Below are positions 8,616-17,663 of a stretch of 64,000 bases of DNA, piece after piece. Each line of letters opens with the position of its first letter. Within the stretch, counting starts at the first letter, position 1. Below the pieces are notes generated by a model. The model ran no database searches. It worked only from the letters and a program-made list of their open reading frames with translations, and had not been told where the DNA came from. The DNA comes from Torulaspora globosa. Lineage: Eukaryota; Ascomycota; Saccharomycetes; Saccharomycetales; Saccharomycetaceae. The DNA is taken from assembly GCF_014133895.1 (NCBI RefSeq), contig NC_050733.1:62001-126000 (forward strand), written 5' to 3'. The translations under genes and the position numbers were made by a program.

Positions 8616-10532
8616 ATGCTGTGGAGTCCCGATTCGGTGATAGCGGCCGATATTCCTTCAATTGCGGGTTTACATCGTGATAGTGCAATTAAGGTTTTCT
8701 TAAAGCTTAAACCAGCTCAAGATGAGATGTCACAGCTACGATATAAAGTGAAGGATTCTCAAACCATCGTTCTGGAAGGTCCAAGGCGATCAGAGCCAAT
8801 TCAAGGTCAGGATCTGGAGCTTTTTGTTTTCGACGGGATCGAGGATATAGAAACAGAGACCATTGAAGTCAGTAATTCCATTGTAAATGATAGTGTGAAG
8901 GAGCTTCTGGATGGATACAATGTTGCCATTATGGCTTACGGACAGAATGAGTCTGGGAAGACGCATGCAATGCTTGGCCGCGATGGGAATGATGGCCTGG
9001 TACAATCTACGTTTAAGCAGCTTTTTAATGAAATACTTCGAGAGGAGGCAAGAAATGTAGACTTTACTTTGAGTCTGAGTATTGTGGAGGTATATTGTGA
9101 AGAAATAAGGGATCTTTTAGCTCTGCCGGATCGTAGGAAGCCGTTGAAATTGCGTGCCGATTCGAATCAATCAACTCTCCACGTCAAGGATCTGTCAAGC
9201 GTTACCGTATCTTCTCTCTCTGAGACACTATCATGTTTACAAAAAGCCAAAGTCAACCAGAATAGTGGCGGGAAGCGAATGCCGTCGAGAGCTAGTGTGA
9301 TTATCAAGCTTTCCATTAACCAACGAAATAATGACGAGGAGATAGTAAAGGCAAGCACCTTGCAAATGATCGATCTCGCAAGTTCAGATAAAGTTCATAA
9401 AGATAGCGGTCCATCGCTGGGTACTGAAGACGCCAGAAAAATAAACATTTCAATGGATGCGATAGATAATGTTGCTCGGTCCTTAGCTGGTTCTAAGTTG
9501 ACTGTCAGTGATACAAGGCCACCCGCTAGCAAGCATCAAATTCCGTATATGGAATCCTCCCTCACGCAGCTTTTAAGGGAAGTCATTGGCGGTAATTACA
9601 GAACAACTGTGCTGTTAACATGTTCAACAAAGAAGGAGGATGAAGCAGAGACTTTGCAAAGCCTGAATTTCGGGGCTAACATGAGGCTTATCAAAAACTC
9701 TGTGAGTCAGAACAAGTCTGGATTTAACTCCAAAAAGATCCTTGATTTGCTAATGAAAGACTTCAGTGTAGAGCGTGCCAATTACATATCAAGAATCGAG
9801 CAGCTTCAAAACGAAATGACTCTCATAAGGCGAAAGGAACGAGAAAAAGATTACATCCAATCAGATATTCTGTTGACTGAAAATAGTAACCTGAAAGCTC
9901 AAGTTGATTCGCTTTCACAGCTGCTTAACAGCGATGGCAAAAAGACTAAAGACGAAGAGCATTCCAGAATATTAGAAACCTTGATGGAGAAATGTGAAAG
10001 TGTGATCCAGCTCCAAATGAAATTGGATAACGAATGTTCTCGGACTGCTCATCTTAGATCTGAGCTCGAATTTAATGTATCAAGAGAGCAAGCCCTAGAA
10101 GCTATGAACTTGAAGCTTTTGCATCAGCTACAAGAAAACGAAGATGAGCTTAAGCAAGTTCTTGCGTCGAACTTCAGCCTTAAGCAAGATCTCGAGAAGT
10201 GGCAGAACCTGGCAGCTACACGATTAGAAAAAAATGAAAGTCTTGAAAGTTTATTAACCGTTAACAATGTTGGGAGGCACGACGATCGAAATAGAAGATC
10301 ATCGGCTTCATCCGCAGGCAGCTTTATGGCCCAAATTGACGAAAATTCTCAGTTTAGAAAGAGCTCTTGGCTCTTTGGCCATTCTAGTACCAACAGCAGA
10401 GCTATGCGGCAGGCATCTGTGGACAGTGTGAGATCCAATACCTCCCAGGAGCTTTCAAGGCCGAAAGTTTTGAAAAACGGTCTCAACTTGAATGCTGTGA
10501 GCGGTGATGCAGAAAGCTTCCATAGCAAATGA
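8616..10532 (+). CDS. SMY1: Kinesin-related protein Smy1
   Basis: 638 residues from the first ATG (MLWSPDSVIAADIPSIAGL); upstream in-frame sequence has only non-ATG starts. An N-terminal divergent kinesin motor has the P-loop 'AYGQNESGKTHAMLG' at about residues 107-121. Switch I is degenerate ('RMPSRAS' instead of SSRSH) and switch II reads 'DLASSD' instead of DLAGSE. A coiled coil follows from about residue 390, then a Ser-rich tail ending 'LKNGLNLNAVSG'. Smy1 works with the myosin V Myo2 in polarised secretion and restrains formins; whether it hydrolyses ATP is doubtful in the family. It lies between VMA5 and a KAR5 ortholog, matching YKL079W. Confidence 0.93.
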   Translation: MLWSPDSVIAADIPSIAGLHRDSAIKVFLKLKPAQDEMSQLRYKVKDSQTIVLEGPRRSEPIQGQDLELFVFDGIEDIETETIEVSNSIVNDSVKELLDGYNVAIMAYGQNESGKTHAMLGRDGNDGLVQSTFKQLFNEILREEARNVDFTLSLSIVEVYCEEIRDLLALPDRRKPLKLRADSNQSTLHVKDLSSVTVSSLSETLSCLQKAKVNQNSGGKRMPSRASVIIKLSINQRNNDEEIVKASTLQMIDLASSDKVHKDSGPSLGTEDARKINISMDAIDNVARSLAGSKLTVSDTRPPASKHQIPYMESSLTQLLREVIGGNYRTTVLLTCSTKKEDEAETLQSLNFGANMRLIKNSVSQNKSGFNSKKILDLLMKDFSVERANYISRIEQLQNEMTLIRRKEREKDYIQSDILLTENSNLKAQVDSLSQLLNSDGKKTKDEEHSRILETLMEKCESVIQLQMKLDNECSRTAHLRSELEFNVSREQALEAMNLKLLHQLQENEDELKQVLASNFSLKQDLEKWQNLAATRLEKNESLESLLTVNNVGRHDDRNRRSSASSAGSFMAQIDENSQFRKSSWLFGHSSTNSRAMRQASVDSVRSNTSQELSRPKVLKNGLNLNAVSGDAESFHSK

Positions 10533-10542
10533 GATGCACATC

Positions 10543-12129
10543 TTATGAATTGTTCGATACTATCAGCGTGCCGAGCTTTGAACCTATAAAGATCATGATT
10601 AGTATCATGCACCATTTTAGCGCTAGCTGCGTTACGCTAATAATCATTAGAAAAGGTATTTCAGAACGAAATACTTTCAGTGTTTTAGGCATGCAAAAGC
10701 TTAGCATTGCAAGAACCCAAAACCATCGGTTTCTAATGAGGTGCAGAAAAATCATCGAGCTGTGCTGGAAAGCCTTAAATATGAGCTCGAAGACCTTTTG
10801 GATGTGAGCGAACAAGCCATGAAGCTTCGCAATTCTATTATCGAGGTCTATTACTTTTTCCATTGTATTGTTCAAGTTTTGCGAGATTGCTTCAAAGCTA
10901 CTCGCCACTCTGTTATTCCAGTTCGTCACATCTTCACTAATTAACTCGGCAGTTTCTTGCCAGTCAAACAAAATCTGCTCCTTCAGGGCATGCAGTGGCG
11001 AAAGGACACTGTTGGCGATCGACGGGATTATGGTGTCTTTTATCATATCGTCGTAGTCATTCAGTGCTTCAAAAGCTCGAGCGTGTGACTTCGCCAGATC
11101 AGAAGAAATGGTTATAATATCATCTCTGGCTAAGACCAAGAAATCTTCCCATTGCTTACCCATGCGATTGTGATTTTCAATCTGCGCATCGTATATCTTC
11201 TCAACGATTTCGTCCACTTCCGTCCACTTTTCTAAAGCCGCCCGATTTTTATCGTTGATCTCATTTGTAATGTCCATTCTGCTAAGCTCGGTTGCTATTT
11301 TATCGGTAGTGATTAGGATATCCCCAAGACTCTCGATAAGCTGCGAATCTTTTTTTTTAAGCTCCTCTAAGAATGCAACTGAGTCCCTAGTAATCAATTC
11401 CTTCATCCTATCTTTGTGGGCAATGAATTCGGTTTCTATATCTTCTTCATTGGATTTTGCCCTTTGGCTGAAATCATCCATGTATTCTTGAAACATGTTG
11501 GCCATATTTTCCAAATGTCTTCTGGAGGCTGACTCGGTATTGCTGATTATTTCCTGAACCTGAGCTCTTAATGCATCGCTGATGTCGCTATACATCCTGG
11601 TTACATTCAAAAATAGGTCTAATATTTGCTGTTTCTCGTAAGGGAGTGAATTCTCAAAGCATATGCTGGATAATCTCTGATAGTTTCCACTGTAGGTCGT
11701 CCACCACTGAGCCGAGGACTCCAGCCGTATCATGCAGTCCATCATGGAGTCTATATCCCACGAATCACAACTGTTAGGTATATGTTCCAATCCGGATGCT
11801 TTGAACTCACAAATCGACAGCTTAACAGCGGCCTCAACACGTAGTGCTGAATCGACGAATTCCATACCTTTTTCCAAGCATATTGGCAAAAAGGACTTCA
11901 AAGCTTCAGTGACGCAATGCGATTTGAGGAACGGGAACTTATCCTCCAAGTACTCCTTAGCTAATACCTTGTCAGTGGTGTTTATCGCACTGAACCGTTG
12001 TTGGAGCTGGCTGGAGATATCTAGACTGTAACTCTCGCCTAAGGGCAGGCCAATCACTAAAAACCATAGCATGGAGCAGATCGTCATCGATATATCATAA
12101 GCACTGAATATGTGAACACTCTTGAGCAT
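10543..12129 (-). CDS. KAR5: Nuclear fusion protein Kar5
   Basis: 528 residues. A hydrophobic N-terminal segment (about residues 15-32) looks like an ER signal. It is followed by a Cys-containing luminal region, then a long coiled-coil stretch (about 180-430). Near the C-terminus are at least two hydrophobic segments separated by a short basic loop, which suggests a membrane hairpin. This is the arrangement of Kar5/Brambleberry proteins, which act at the nuclear envelope and spindle-pole body during karyogamy. The C-terminus converges on SMY1 with a gap of about ten bases. Identity is supported by its place next to AEP1 and RIM9 (YMR065W-063W). ATG codons at residues 15 and 20 are alternative starts. 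Confidence 0.87.
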   Translation of the reverse strand: MLKSVHIFSAYDISMTICSMLWFLVIGLPLGESYSLDISSQLQQRFSAINTTDKVLAKEYLEDKFPFLKSHCVTEALKSFLPICLEKGMEFVDSALRVEAAVKLSICEFKASGLEHIPNSCDSWDIDSMMDCMIRLESSAQWWTTYSGNYQRLSSICFENSLPYEKQQILDLFLNVTRMYSDISDALRAQVQEIISNTESASRRHLENMANMFQEYMDDFSQRAKSNEEDIETEFIAHKDRMKELITRDSVAFLEELKKKDSQLIESLGDILITTDKIATELSRMDITNEINDKNRAALEKWTEVDEIVEKIYDAQIENHNRMGKQWEDFLVLARDDIITISSDLAKSHARAFEALNDYDDMIKDTIIPSIANSVLSPLHALKEQILFDWQETAELISEDVTNWNNRVASSFEAISQNLNNTMEKVIDLDNRIAKLHGLFAHIQKVFELIFKAFQHSSMIFLHLIRNRWFWVLAMLSFCMPKTLKVFRSEIPFLMIISVTQLALKWCMILIMIFIGSKLGTLIVSNNS

Positions 12130-12250
12130 TCTTTAGGTCTTTATGAGTTTTGAATATATTTAGACTTGTATGTTTCATAAGTGTGACATGTCGCCAGACA
12201 AACACGCTACGCAACTAACATTATGAGCTAGCTCACGAATAGGCGAGCTG

Positions 12251-13999
12251 CTATATAGTTTTCTTAGACTGCTTTTGCGCTGTAACCTTCTCGGATTCTC
12301 GAAGAACTGAGTTTAGTTCAGTATCTGCCGTGAATTTATCCCAAACAGATGCTGGGACGTCAGAGAGTAAGTCATTGCTTAAACCATGCACCAAGATTTT
12401 CCTTATGACATCTAGCTCCAAATTTTCTGTCTGAGCCAGCTCCGCTTTAAGGACTGTAACCAGTATCAGTTTCGTTTTCATTTGCGAAATCAGTTGCAGC
12501 TTGGCCTTTAGAGGCAGGCTAAAGTAGAAAGGAAGCATGCAGCTTGTGAAAAGATCCACTTTGAACAAGTCACAGCCCTCAATTGAGGAAGGGATATTCT
12601 TGAGTTGCTTTTTTTCGAGTTTGGAAAGAATCGTCTTGAAGAAATCACTGGAAATTGCAATAATGTCCTTCTTCATGATGGTCGCCATCATCACATAGTT
12701 TTTTAAGTCTGCAAAGGAAAGCAGAAAAGCCTTTGAATATTTGTCGGGTAGTTTGTCGCCGTAAAATGCTGACGCCATTCGGTAAAGAGAACAGAGATTG
12801 GCGGATCTCATTGATGGGCCGTTCTTTATATGAGTAATCTTGTGTATGAACGGAATTAGGTTGACATCCAGTATCTCTTTCGCGTTCTCACAGTTTTTTA
12901 TCATAGTAAGTAGACTTGTCACCTCAGACATATGCCTGCAAAGGGGTATCAAATAAGTGAAAGTCAACGGGTTGCGAGCCCGCTCAACGGCTGGTCGAAA
13001 ATCAGAAACTAATGCAAAGGCCCTCAAATAACCCTTGGGAGTTTTATCTAGGTTCAGCTGATCATTGATGGCTTTGAGATAATTGACTATCGTTGATTCA
13101 GCTGGAAGGAACTTCCTAGCAATCAGGCCGCTTATGATCCTTTTACTTTCGTTCAGGTTCCCGATTTTGATGTAATATTCTAAAATTTCTTCACATACCA
13201 GAGGCTGAAAGTGTGTTGTGCAATTTTGTACATGAAATCTCTTATTTATGGCATCAAGCAGGCCATCAAAAGAGGTCACTAGTTTCTCAGTAATTGGTAA
13301 CTTGTTCCTCTCGAGAGAGACGAGAAGATGGAGTACGAGCTCCTCGATGACTTTAAGTTGATCAATATCCGTGGCCAAGTGCAGCTTTATTGATTCAATA
13401 ATCGTCAAAATTTTGTCGGTGGAATTGACGTGATGCTGAAGCAAGTACAAATAGATATCTTCGCTGAAGACCCCCAAGTCTCTATCGCTGATAAATTGTT
13501 CAACTATAGCATTCAGGGTGGCCGGATTGATTTGCTGGCTTTTCTCAACTGCAAAGAGCTCCTTTAAAGTGGATATCAAAGGATGCTTCATCCTACTTAA
13601 CTTGCTGGGTTTCAGCAGTAAGCCCGTCATTTGCTGATTTAGGACTCTGTAATCCAGCTCAGAGGAAGAGCCCGCAAAGGCTGAGAAATCTTCTAGCCAG
13701 TTTGCAACTCCGCGCACACATTTAAATCTCAACGAGCTCATTTCCAGGTGATACGAGCCGGCCGGTTTTTCATTCAGTAAGGAAGGCATGATCTGTTTTC
13801 CATCCAGCAATGCTGGCAAAGTTTCTGTAGAACACGCAATTATCTCTTCTGTAGTGCTAGGGGTGTAAAACGGGTGAACAATATGCGATGGGGACGGTAC
13901 TGATAAAGGAAGGCCTTGTTTTGGGCCAATTCTGTGTTTGAGTGGATTTCGCGGTACACCACGTACATTGCAAGTAGAATAGATCCTGCACGGCTTCAT
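12251..13999 (-). CDS. AEP1: Mitochondrial ATP9 expression factor Aep1
   Basis: 582 residues, longer than the roughly 520 of S. cerevisiae Aep1. The N-terminus (MKPCRIYSTCNVRGVPRNP) is basic and free of acidic residues, as in a mitochondrial presequence. The body is a helical repeat protein without recognisable catalytic motifs. In S. cerevisiae the protein is needed for expression of mitochondrial OLI1 (ATP synthase subunit 9). This family diverges quickly, so the call leans on synteny: KAR5, this gene, RIM9 in the same order and strand as YMR065W, YMR064W, YMR063W. It ends in a basic tail. Confidence 0.82.
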   Translation of the reverse strand: MKPCRIYSTCNVRGVPRNPLKHRIGPKQGLPLSVPSPSHIVHPFYTPSTTEEIIACSTETLPALLDGKQIMPSLLNEKPAGSYHLEMSSLRFKCVRGVANWLEDFSAFAGSSSELDYRVLNQQMTGLLLKPSKLSRMKHPLISTLKELFAVEKSQQINPATLNAIVEQFISDRDLGVFSEDIYLYLLQHHVNSTDKILTIIESIKLHLATDIDQLKVIEELVLHLLVSLERNKLPITEKLVTSFDGLLDAINKRFHVQNCTTHFQPLVCEEILEYYIKIGNLNESKRIISGLIARKFLPAESTIVNYLKAINDQLNLDKTPKGYLRAFALVSDFRPAVERARNPLTFTYLIPLCRHMSEVTSLLTMIKNCENAKEILDVNLIPFIHKITHIKNGPSMRSANLCSLYRMASAFYGDKLPDKYSKAFLLSFADLKNYVMMATIMKKDIIAISSDFFKTILSKLEKKQLKNIPSSIEGCDLFKVDLFTSCMLPFYFSLPLKAKLQLISQMKTKLILVTVLKAELAQTENLELDVIRKILVHGLSNDLLSDVPASVWDKFTADTELNSVLRESEKVTAQKQSKKTI

Positions 14000-14125
14000 T
14001 TCGGCCGTTCAGTTGGGATGGTTTCTTTGACAATTGGTGATGAAAGATCCAGATGTTACCGAACTTGACGCTTCTAGCGTTGGTACATGTAAAGGCTCCG
14101 TCAAAAGCGACAACGCATCGCTTAG

Positions 14126-14806
14126 TTATGAGAGACCAGGTTCGAGCACTGAGGATTCATGGACCGTAATTGAGCCTGTCTTTATCGGTGCAATCTGTGC
14201 TGTGGCATATGTTTCCACTGATGAAGCCCTCTCTTTTGCTTGCAGAGTTTCGTAGTTTTTTATGGACACGGAACGTCTCAGAGTCCACAGCAACGAACAG
14301 CAAATGGCCAAGCTGATCGTGGCAGCCAACATGAGCCATCCTGGCCAGTTCAAATGCGAAATGAAAATGAGAATATCGACCAGAAAGCACAGCAAACTGA
14401 ACAAAACGGTCGGCAGCGAGAAAAGCGCCACAACCAACAGATATCCAGAGGAGGATCGTAGTGAGGGGGATAATAGCAGCAATATCATAACCCACAATAT
14501 CGACGTGAACGCCAACGATAGTGGGTGAACCACTAGCAATTTTGTCACTGGGTATTTCACCATGGATGGGAGAAAGGTTTTCCGTCCCGACATATCAACG
14601 CTCAAGTCTGTGTATCCGATTCCCGCAGGTGTGCATACCGTTCCATTGAGATCTACATTAGTGTTGCACCAGCCAAACACGCCATACGCGGAATCAAGAA
14701 AGTTCGATAGCGCCAAGCTCTTAGTGATCGGCACAGAGATCACCGGCAGCAATTGGAAAACCAATGATACCGTAGTCAACACTACCACAGTGATGATCAC
14801 CCGCAT
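14126..14806 (-). CDS. RIM9: pH-sensing membrane protein Rim9 (PalI family)
   Basis: 226 residues from the ATG that opens MRVIITVVVLTTVSLV. A 14-residue upstream extension starts only at a non-ATG codon. There are four hydrophobic segments (about residues 3-25, 90-115, 122-150, 152-178). Between the first two is a Cys- and Gly-containing external loop with 'FGWCNTN', typical of SUR7/PalI proteins. The cytosolic tail is hydrophilic. Rim9 helps assemble the Rim21-Dfg16 alkaline-pH sensor at the plasma membrane upstream of Rim101. It sits next to AEP1, in the position of YMR063W. Confidence 0.88.
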   Translation of the reverse strand: MRVIITVVVLTTVSLVFQLLPVISVPITKSLALSNFLDSAYGVFGWCNTNVDLNGTVCTPAGIGYTDLSVDMSGRKTFLPSMVKYPVTKLLVVHPLSLAFTSILWVMILLLLSPSLRSSSGYLLVVALFSLPTVLFSLLCFLVDILIFISHLNWPGWLMLAATISLAICCSLLWTLRRSVSIKNYETLQAKERASSVETYATAQIAPIKTGSITVHESSVLEPGLS

Positions 14807-14935
14807 CTTCACATTGTACCGCTGTGTTATCCTCACTATCTTGATCAAACCAGGCTGATGAGCCTTAGTTAAGGTACTAAAGTCTAAAGTCTCTAGTTTG
14901 CTCGTACATGATGACTGAAAAATTAGAGCTAAAGC

Positions 14936-14956
14936 GCGATGAGATGAGATGAGATG
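14936..14956 (+). promoter_or_regulatory. PAC box array upstream of DHR2
   Basis: GCGATGAG begins at 14936 and runs into three further overlapping GATGAGAT units up to 14956. PAC (GCGATGAG) is bound by Dot6/Tod6 and marks ribosome-biogenesis genes. It lies about 70-90 bases upstream of the DHR2 ATG. A weak RRPE-like TGAAAAATT is just upstream (about 14916-14924). Confidence 0.7.
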
Positions 14957-15022
14957 AAAGCACTCAGAGCAAGCGGTTCAAGATCTGGGTGATCTAGTCG
15001 AGCAATTGTTCCCTTATCCATT

Positions 15023-17179
15023 ATGCAGACTTCTGCGGACTCAGTTTTGCCCAAAAATCAAAAGAGAGGACGGAAGGTGCATCCATTCCAGAGATCTCAG
15101 AGCAAAGTAGTGCAGTTTGTGGAAAACAAGCAAGATGACGAAGATGAGCTTGAAAATCAGACATTGAGTAGAAATGAGCTCAAGAAAAAGGCCAACGATC
15201 TACTTCGGGTCAGGCAGACCTTTCCTGTGTACCAGAACAAGGAGGAGATCATGAAATACATTCGGAAGAATCAAGTTGCGATCCTTATCGGTGAGACAGG
15301 TTCCGGTAAATCGACTCAGATTCCGCAATTTGTGCTTGACGATCTTTACGCGGGTCGATTCAAGGGTGCCATAGCGGTCACCCAGCCGAGACGAGTCGCT
15401 GCGATAAATTTGGCCACACGAGTAGCTCAAGAGTATGGCTGCAACGTAGGAGAGCAGGTCGGTTATTCTGTGAGATTTGACAACGCTACGAGCTCGAAAA
15501 CTCGTCTCAAGTATCTGACTGATGGTATGCTCTTGAGGGAGTCGATGATGCACCGTGATCTGAAGGAGTACAGTGTGGTAGTTATCGATGAAGCACACGA
15601 GAGAACAGTTCTAACGGATTTGATCCTTGGGTTCCTGAAGTCTTTGATAGATGGTCCTAGACCTGATTTGAAGATAATCGTCATGTCAGCAACACTGCAG
15701 GCAGAGAGATTCAGCTCATTTTTCCACAACGCACCCATCCTCTTCGTTGAAGGACGTAAGTTCAGCGTTGATCAGTACTATTTAGGACAGCCATGTGAGG
15801 ACGTAGTCGATAGCATGGTGCGTTGTTGCTGCCAGATCAACCAAGGCGAGCAGATGGGAGATATCCTGTGCTTTCTGCCCGGTCAGGAAGAGATCGATAA
15901 GGCCGTGGCCATCATGAATAAGATTTCACCGTGTATTAGTGAGACCACTGCTGTTCCGCTAATGGTAGCGCTGCCGCTTTATGCAGCGCTACCGCCAGCG
16001 CAGCAGGCGCTGGTCTTCAGGCCTGTGAAGGGTTTCAAGAGGAAAGTCGTTTTCAGTACCAACATCGCAGAAACATCAGTGACTATCAGCGGGGTCAAGT
16101 TCGTGATAGACTCCGGTCTCCGCAAAGTGAAGGTGTGGCGGCACCAGCTTGGGCTAGCCACCCTGCTCACCGTCCCGATCTCGAGGGCAAGTGCGATGCA
16201 AAGAACAGGTCGAGCGGGCAGAGAAAGCGAGGGAAAGTGTTTCCGACTGTACCGTGAAGCCGACTACAACCAACTGCCCTTGCAAACAGAGCCTGAGATT
16301 GCTCGAAGCGACGTCACATCACCTGTTCTGATGTTGAAGCGGTACGACATCGACGACGTCGTCAACTGGACATGGTTCGAAAACCCGGGCAAGGACGCTC
16401 TTGTGCTGGCGCTCCAACAGCTCTACGAATTACAGGCGCTGGACGAGGCGGGCAAGATCACCTCCCGAGGCAAGCAAATGGCGCTACTACCGCTGCCCCC
16501 TCAGATGAGCAGCGTGCTAATCCACGCCCATGAGATCAAGTGTCTGTCGCCTGCGATCGACATCGTCGCCTGTCTCAGCGTCGACAACTTCCTACTCAAC
16601 CCTCCTCCAGAGCTACGAGACGAAGTGAATGAGCGGAGACTCGCACTATGCAGCGCCGGCAAGAGACACGGCGACCTCATAATGATGAAAGAGCTTTTCG
16701 ATTTCGCCTCCCAGATCCACACTCCGCAAGAGCGCGTAGAATGGTGCAAACAGCTGTGCGTATCGCACCGCGCCTTCAAGAACATCGCTAAAATAAAGGA
16801 ACAACTTAGAACATACTGCAAACATCTATTTAACGACGATGTGACACAACAAGAGGAGAACGAACTAGCCCTAGACACAAACACGAACATCGCCCGGATC
16901 GTCAAATGTTTCCTAACCGGTTTTGCCAAGAACACCGCCATTAGAATGCCAGACAGATCCTATCGAACAGTGCTAACCGGCGAACCCATCAGCATACACC
17001 CATCGTCTCTTCTGTTCCTCAACTCTCACTGTCCCGCCATAATGTACACAGAGTACCTATTCACCACTAAGGGATACGCGCGCAACGTGACGCGTCTCGA
17101 GCTCGCCTGGCTGCAGGAGATTGCCGGTCTCGGCGCCGTTGCCAAGCAGACCGTCGCGTCACACGAGCAAAGTGTCTAA
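15023..17179 (+). CDS. DHR2: DEAH-box RNA helicase Dhr2
   Basis: 718 residues, close to the 735 of S. cerevisiae Dhr2. Helicase motifs are complete: Walker A 'GETGSGKST' at about residue 90, 'TQPRRVAA' near 119, DEAH at about 189, SAT at about 223 and motif VI 'QRTGRAGR' at about 394. A helicase-associated (HA2) region and OB fold follow. A short basic N-terminus (RGRKVHPFQR) probably serves nucleolar targeting. Dhr2 acts in early 18S rRNA processing. It lies between RIM9 and STL1, the position of YKL078W. GC content and GC-rich codon use rise in its 3' half relative to neighbours. Confidence 0.95.
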   Translation: MQTSADSVLPKNQKRGRKVHPFQRSQSKVVQFVENKQDDEDELENQTLSRNELKKKANDLLRVRQTFPVYQNKEEIMKYIRKNQVAILIGETGSGKSTQIPQFVLDDLYAGRFKGAIAVTQPRRVAAINLATRVAQEYGCNVGEQVGYSVRFDNATSSKTRLKYLTDGMLLRESMMHRDLKEYSVVVIDEAHERTVLTDLILGFLKSLIDGPRPDLKIIVMSATLQAERFSSFFHNAPILFVEGRKFSVDQYYLGQPCEDVVDSMVRCCCQINQGEQMGDILCFLPGQEEIDKAVAIMNKISPCISETTAVPLMVALPLYAALPPAQQALVFRPVKGFKRKVVFSTNIAETSVTISGVKFVIDSGLRKVKVWRHQLGLATLLTVPISRASAMQRTGRAGRESEGKCFRLYREADYNQLPLQTEPEIARSDVTSPVLMLKRYDIDDVVNWTWFENPGKDALVLALQQLYELQALDEAGKITSRGKQMALLPLPPQMSSVLIHAHEIKCLSPAIDIVACLSVDNFLLNPPPELRDEVNERRLALCSAGKRHGDLIMMKELFDFASQIHTPQERVEWCKQLCVSHRAFKNIAKIKEQLRTYCKHLFNDDVTQQEENELALDTNTNIARIVKCFLTGFAKNTAIRMPDRSYRTVLTGEPISIHPSSLLFLNSHCPAIMYTEYLFTTKGYARNVTRLELAWLQEIAGLGAVAKQTVASHEQSV

Positions 17180-17663
17180 AAATGGCCCAAAATACAAAGT
17201 GGGACAAGTGGCCTTATGATATCATCGGGGTTTTCTGCATTATAGGCCCCACTTGTCCGAGAGGCAGTTTCCCAAACGGGCGATGGAGGCCCCGCGGCAC
17301 AGAGAACTCCGCAGGGTCCCCCGGCCGCCCGGTGTAATGCCAAGCGTTTTGCGTCATGACGCCGCTCGAACCTTTTTGCCTTAGACGCAAATGCAGCCGC
17401 TCGTCTAATTGAGTCCGGTGTTTGGTCAACGAGAGCTTCTCACCGGGTAGTCTATGCCAACAAGGTAGACCAGCATAATGGTTTCCAGGACAGGGACCTG
17501 CCGTATTGCCGGGCAATGAAAAGTTTTCATGGTGACAGCAGGGAGCAATGGTTATTTCTCAGCAACGTCGGGTATATATATGTGAAGATGTGGATGTGAG
17601 AGATCGAGATATGAGATCTTCCCAGTTCTTTGAGCAGTAGTCAAGATCTGCAATTTTCAGGAC
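17180..17663. promoter_or_regulatory. STL1 upstream region
   Basis: 484 bases, GC-richer than most spacers here. GGACAAGTGG (17202-17211) and CCACTTGTCC (17249-17258) form a perfect 10-bp inverted repeat 37 bases apart. The left copy begins GGGACAAG (17201), one base from GGGACAAA, which I recall as the Hot1 response element of S. cerevisiae STL1. Runs of GGGG/CCCC (around 17227 and 17247) resemble Mig1 sites. The palindrome CGTCATGACG lies near 17350-17360. A TATATATAT box is at 17573-17581, about 85 bases before the ATG. All functions are inferred from motif resemblance. Confidence 0.5.
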
